Positions 7,061 through 10,000 of a stretch of DNA of 10,000 nt are shown here, in pieces. The notes below the pieces were generated by a model. It ran no database searches. It worked only from the letters and a program-made list of their open reading frames with translations, and had not been told where the DNA came from. The stretch's first letter is position 1; each line of letters begins with the position of its first letter. A program made the translations under genes and the position numbers. Source of the stretch: Candidatus Hydrogenedens sp. (GTDB lineage: Bacteria > Hydrogenedentota > Hydrogenedentia > Hydrogenedentales > Hydrogenedentaceae); assembly GCA_020216745.1 (NCBI GenBank), contig JAIWNQ010000266.1:1-10000 (forward strand). Direction: 5' to 3'.

Positions 7061-8239
7061 ATGAAAGAAAAAAAAGAAATAAACACTATTAAAAAGATTA
7101 CACTTTTGGGCTCAACAGGCTCAATTGGACAGAATGCATTAGATGTTATCCGTTCATTTAAAGATTCTTTTTCTGTTGTGGGTTTAGCAGCACATTCAAA
7201 TATTGAATTATTAAAAAAACAAATTAATGAGTTTAAGCCTAAATATGTAGCAGTTTATGATGTTACTTTTGCAAATAAGTTAAAGAAAGAATTTAAAGAT
7301 TTGACTATTTTTGTTGGTAAAGAAGGATTAAAAGAAATTACATCAATCAAGGTAGATATAATCCTTTCCGCCATAGTAGGGGCTGTTGGTTTGGAACCTC
7401 TGTTGGCAGGGATTGCACATTGTAATACAGTCGCCATTGCAAATAAAGAACCTTTGGTTATGGCTGGTGGCATTATTGTTGACAAAGCTAAAAAGGAATC
7501 CGTTGAACTTATTCCTGTGGATAGTGAGCATAGCGCAATATTCCAGTGTTTGCTTGGCCAAAAACCAGAGACAATAGAAAAAATATATCTAACTGCATCA
7601 GGTGGGCCATTTTACAAAAGCACATTTACTGAACTTGATTCTGTAACACCTGACGATGCAATAAAACATCCGACATGGAACATGGGGAAAAAAATAAGTG
7701 TTGACTCGGCAACGTTAATGAACAAAGGCTTGGAAATTATCGAGGCAATGTGGTTGTTTCATTTAGATGTAGAAAAAATAGACGTTATAATCCATCCACA
7801 AAGTATCATCCATGGACTTGTTGAATTCACAGATGGAAACATATTGGCTCATCTTGGACCAACAGACATGAAATTACCAATTTTATTTTCATTTACATAC
7901 CCAGAACGAGCGAAAAAGCATATTAAACGGCTTAATCTTTTTGAATTATCACATTTGAGTTTTGATGTGCCCGATACTAAAAAATTTCCATGTCTCGACC
8001 TTGCAAGGACATCTGCAAAACAAGGTGGAGTAATTCCAGCAGTTCTAAATGCTGCCAATGAAGTTGCAGTTCATGCGTTTTGTAATAAAAAAATCACATT
8101 TAAACAAATTCCTCTTGTTATAGAAAAGACCCTTAACAGAATGAGTCATCAGAATAGACCCTATACATTAGAATCGATACTCCAAACAGATGAAGAAACT
8201 CGCATCAAAACAAATGAAATTATAAATCAATTAACTTAA
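7061..8239 (+). CDS. dxr: 1-deoxy-D-xylulose 5-phosphate reductoisomerase
   Basis: This NADPH-dependent enzyme converts DXP to 2-C-methyl-D-erythritol 4-phosphate, the committed step of the MEP isoprenoid pathway; fosmidomycin is the classic inhibitor of the family. The 392 residues include the Rossmann loop GSTGSIG (17-23) and IANKEPLVMAG (126-136). PVDSEHSAIFQC (152-163) has metal ligands Asp154 and Glu156. The active-site loop SGGPF (180-184) is followed by HPTWNMGKKISVDSATLMNK (203-222), and the third metal ligand is Glu225 in GLEIIEA (223-229). HPQSIIHG (245-252), MKLPI (270-274) and NAANEVAV (330-337) complete the pattern. All catalytic positions I can check are intact. ATG 7061 has no recognisable Shine-Dalgarno (CCCTT precedes it), but no better start is apparent before KKITLLG. 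It is followed by rseP after 14 bases, a common pairing in bacteria. Its attachment to PTS genes is less usual. Confidence 0.97.
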   Translation: MKEKKEINTIKKITLLGSTGSIGQNALDVIRSFKDSFSVVGLAAHSNIELLKKQINEFKPKYVAVYDVTFANKLKKEFKDLTIFVGKEGLKEITSIKVDIILSAIVGAVGLEPLLAGIAHCNTVAIANKEPLVMAGGIIVDKAKKESVELIPVDSEHSAIFQCLLGQKPETIEKIYLTASGGPFYKSTFTELDSVTPDDAIKHPTWNMGKKISVDSATLMNKGLEIIEAMWLFHLDVEKIDVIIHPQSIIHGLVEFTDGNILAHLGPTDMKLPILFSFTYPERAKKHIKRLNLFELSHLSFDVPDTKKFPCLDLARTSAKQGGVIPAVLNAANEVAVHAFCNKKITFKQIPLVIEKTLNRMSHQNRPYTLESILQTDEETRIKTNEIINQLT

Positions 8240-8242
8240 ATT

Positions 8243-8247
8243 AGGAA
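8243..8247 (+). promoter_or_regulatory. Shine-Dalgarno deciding the rseP start
   Basis: AGGAA lies six bases before ATG 8254. A closer ATG at 8247 opens only a five-codon frame ending TAG, so 8254 is the real start. Confidence 0.55.
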
Positions 8248-8253
8248 TGAAAA

Positions 8254-9948
8254 ATGATTTTTAGCATAGTAGTCTTTGTAATTGTATTAAGTATACTCGT
8301 TTTTGTTCATGAATTAGGGCATTTCATATCAGCAAAATTATGTAATGTTTACGTTGACCAATTTAGTATTGGTATGCCACCCAGAGTTATCGGAGTAAAA
8401 ATAGGGGAGACGGATTATTGTATCGGTGCTCTTCCTATTGGCGGATATGTAAAAATGGCTGGACAAGAAGATGTGCCATTAGACGAAAAAGAAAGAGAAG
8501 AAACTTATGGTCACGTCCCACAGGAACGTTGGTTTAAATTCAGACCTCTTTGGCAAAGATACATTATTATCGTAAGTGGACCGCTAATGAATTTTGTTTT
8601 GGCTATATTTATATATATTATTCTCGTGTCAAAAGGTACACTGGTTCCTGAGATGGAGGTAGATTCAAAGATAGGTAAAGTGGAGGAGAAAAGCCCAGCA
8701 CAATCCGCACCACTTTACATCTATGATGAACATAAAAATGAAAAGAAGGATTATCCCGAAACACCAGACACTATTGGTTGGCAAACAGGTGACCGCATTT
8801 TATCGATTAACGGTACCAAGGTTCATAAATTTAGCGATTTATTTGTTAATGCAACATTAGGAGGTTCATCCGAAGAACATAAAGTGATTCTTGAAAGAAC
8901 TGAATTAGACGGTTCCATTAAGAAATACATCTCATTTGTAAAACCCCAGGTTATTGAAGGTAGCGAACTTCCAAGGTATGGCGTAGCACCATTTTCATCA
9001 GCTCTTATTAAGGAAGTAATCAAGGACATGCCCGCTGAAAAAGCGGGGTTAAAGGAAGGAGATATTATTTTATCTGCAAACGGGAAATGGGTAGACAGAA
9101 CTACTTTTGTGGAATTTACAGAAAAGACACAAAAAGACGAACCTATAACCTTAATGATCAATAGAAATGAAGAAAAGCAAACTATTCAGGTATACCCAAC
9201 AACTGTTGGAAGATTAAGGGGAATGACATTAACCGAAACAGGTCTAAAGGATAAACAAAAAGGATTATTAGTTGTTGATATTGAGCCCGAAATACAGGAA
9301 AAAACAGGATTACGAAGGAAAGACATTATTACAAAGATTAATGGAGAAGAATTTACCCTCGAAAGATTATACAAGTACGAGAGAGAGCATCCAGGTGAAG
9401 AAATAGAAGTTGATGTTTATCGACCTCCTGTCCTCATGGGATTATTAGAAAAGTCCGCAACACTGAAATTAAAAGTAACATTGGACTCTGTTCAGGCAAT
9501 AGGGGTCGCTTTAGGAGAACGACAAATTAAAGTGAAATATCCACCACACCAGTGGCTAACAGAAGCATTAAAAAAGAGTTATAGTGACCTCCGACAAACT
9601 GTACTTGTCCTTAAAGGTTTAATTATGGGTGCAGTTAGCCCTAAAGTCTTAGGTGGTCCTATTATGATTTTTGATGCAACATCAAAAGCGGCAAGCATGG
9701 GCATCGATTGGCTTTTAGGTCTAATGGCATTAGTAAGTGTTAACCTCGCTGTGGTTAATCTTTTGCCTATTCCTATTTTAGATGGAAGTTTAGTATTTAT
9801 TTTAACAGTAGAAGCATTAAGAAAAAAACCACTAAGCCCAAAATTTCAAGAACGTTTCCAGCAAGTGGGACTTGTTATAATCCTATTACTTCTAATTTTA
9901 GTAAGCTGGAACGATATCAGACGAATACTTATAGATATAATTCCATAA
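8254..9948 (+). CDS. rseP: RseP-type site-2 protease (RIP zinc metalloprotease) with three PDZ-like domains
   Basis: An inner-membrane zinc protease that cuts transmembrane segments, classically anti-sigma factors or signal-peptide remnants. The zinc site HELGH (19-23) lies in the first membrane segment (about 1-27). It is followed by GALPIGGYVKMAG (58-70), SGPLMNFVLAIFIYIIL (108-124) and the C-terminal NLLPIPILDGS (502-512), whose Asp510 is the third zinc ligand; the last helix is about 536-551. At 564 residues it is clearly longer than usual (about 350-450). The extra length lies in the extracytoplasmic part, which shows three PDZ-like modules: about 138-230 (GWQTGDRILSINGTKV, 175-190), about 250-315 (AEKAGLKEGDIILSANGKWV, 261-280) and about 336-410 (GLRRKDIITKINGEEF, 352-367). 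The first has a charged insertion (about 153-174). It follows dxr by 14 bases. The family is certain; its substrate is unknown. Confidence 0.95.
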   Translation: MIFSIVVFVIVLSILVFVHELGHFISAKLCNVYVDQFSIGMPPRVIGVKIGETDYCIGALPIGGYVKMAGQEDVPLDEKEREETYGHVPQERWFKFRPLWQRYIIIVSGPLMNFVLAIFIYIILVSKGTLVPEMEVDSKIGKVEEKSPAQSAPLYIYDEHKNEKKDYPETPDTIGWQTGDRILSINGTKVHKFSDLFVNATLGGSSEEHKVILERTELDGSIKKYISFVKPQVIEGSELPRYGVAPFSSALIKEVIKDMPAEKAGLKEGDIILSANGKWVDRTTFVEFTEKTQKDEPITLMINRNEEKQTIQVYPTTVGRLRGMTLTETGLKDKQKGLLVVDIEPEIQEKTGLRRKDIITKINGEEFTLERLYKYEREHPGEEIEVDVYRPPVLMGLLEKSATLKLKVTLDSVQAIGVALGERQIKVKYPPHQWLTEALKKSYSDLRQTVLVLKGLIMGAVSPKVLGGPIMIFDATSKAASMGIDWLLGLMALVSVNLAVVNLLPIPILDGSLVFILTVEALRKKPLSPKFQERFQQVGLVIILLLLILVSWNDIRRILIDIIP

Positions 9949-9982
9949 ATAAATTAATTTCTATTTTAACGCAATATTAACA

Positions 9983-9988
9983 AAGGAG
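9983..9988 (+). promoter_or_regulatory. Shine-Dalgarno of the next, mostly unseen gene
   Basis: AAGGAG is seven bases before ATG 9996 and only two before ATG 9991. Spacing therefore favours 9996 as the start. Confidence 0.55.
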
Positions 9989-9995
9989 ACATGGT

Positions 9996-10000
9996 ATGGG
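9996..10000 (+). CDS. Start of a further gene, cut by the window edge
   Basis: Only the ATG and two bases are present, 47 bases after the rseP stop and behind a strong Shine-Dalgarno. Neighbours of dxr-rseP elsewhere are often ispG, proS or outer-membrane assembly genes, but nothing in the visible bases identifies this one. Confidence 0.4.

Larger units (their letters stand above)
1240..9948 (+). other. Probable operon hpf-hprK-GH57-ptsH-ptsI-dxr-rseP
   Basis: Seven genes on one strand are separated by 56, 9, 13, -1, 8 and 14 bases. I see no internal factor-independent terminator with a T run. The only sizeable gap is hpf-hprK, which holds the AT-rich hairpin and could host a secondary promoter or processing site. 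Confidence 0.65.

Noticed and set aside
8247..8264. ATG 8247 as the rseP start.
   Set aside because: It opens a five-codon frame ending in TAG at 8262-8264. ATG 8254 is in frame with the HELGH protein and correctly spaced from AGGAA.

Overview
This window is AT-rich bacterial DNA (about one third G+C, judged by eye). It is densely coded with the standard bacterial code; TGA, TAG and TAA all serve as ordinary stops. It holds one minus-strand membrane-protein gene at the left, then a 200-base divergent intergenic region. After that, seven tightly packed plus-strand genes run to the right edge, where a strong ribosome binding site announces an eighth. I see no RNA genes, CRISPR arrays, transposases or long repeats. 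The gene set (long-form HPF, HPr kinase, HPr, Enzyme I, DXP reductoisomerase, RseP-type protease) is bacterial. The phylum cannot be fixed from the sequence. An uncultivated lineage with PTS control by HPr kinase is plausible, and the arrangement is neither the textbook Firmicutes nor the textbook proteobacterial one.

Layout: (1) 68-1039, minus strand: a multi-pass membrane protein of the 'WDE / QWENW' hypothetical family, apparently shorter than its relatives. (2) 1040-1239: divergent intergenic region with weak candidate promoters facing each way and a good Shine-Dalgarno before hpf. (3) 1240-2849: hpf (ribosome hibernation) and hprK (HPr kinase/phosphorylase), separated by 56 bases; a perfect AT-rich hairpin covers the hpf stop codon. 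(4) 2859-5009: a GH57 4-alpha-glucanotransferase/alpha-amylase. (5) 5023-7052: ptsH (HPr) and ptsI (Enzyme I), overlapping by one base. (6) 7061-9948: dxr (second step of the MEP isoprenoid pathway) and a large rseP-type site-2 protease with three PDZ-like modules. (7) From about 9996: the first codon of the next gene.

Working together: Enzyme I takes phosphate from PEP and passes it to His19 of HPr. HprK would phosphorylate Ser50 of the same HPr, so both inputs to HPr are encoded within about 5 kb. No sugar permease (EII) is present here, so the set looks like a regulatory PTS or one whose permeases lie elsewhere. The alpha-glucan enzyme between hprK and ptsH suggests the PTS set is tied to glycogen or maltodextrin use. 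HPF at the head adds a starvation theme. dxr and rseP are a common housekeeping pair that appears to be appended to this operon.

Points worth a second look: a Glu-to-His change in the HprK signature, the hprK-GH57-ptsH-ptsI order, the triple-PDZ RseP with an insertion, the AT-rich hairpin at the hpf stop, and the short membrane protein. I found no convincing novel defence or mobile system.
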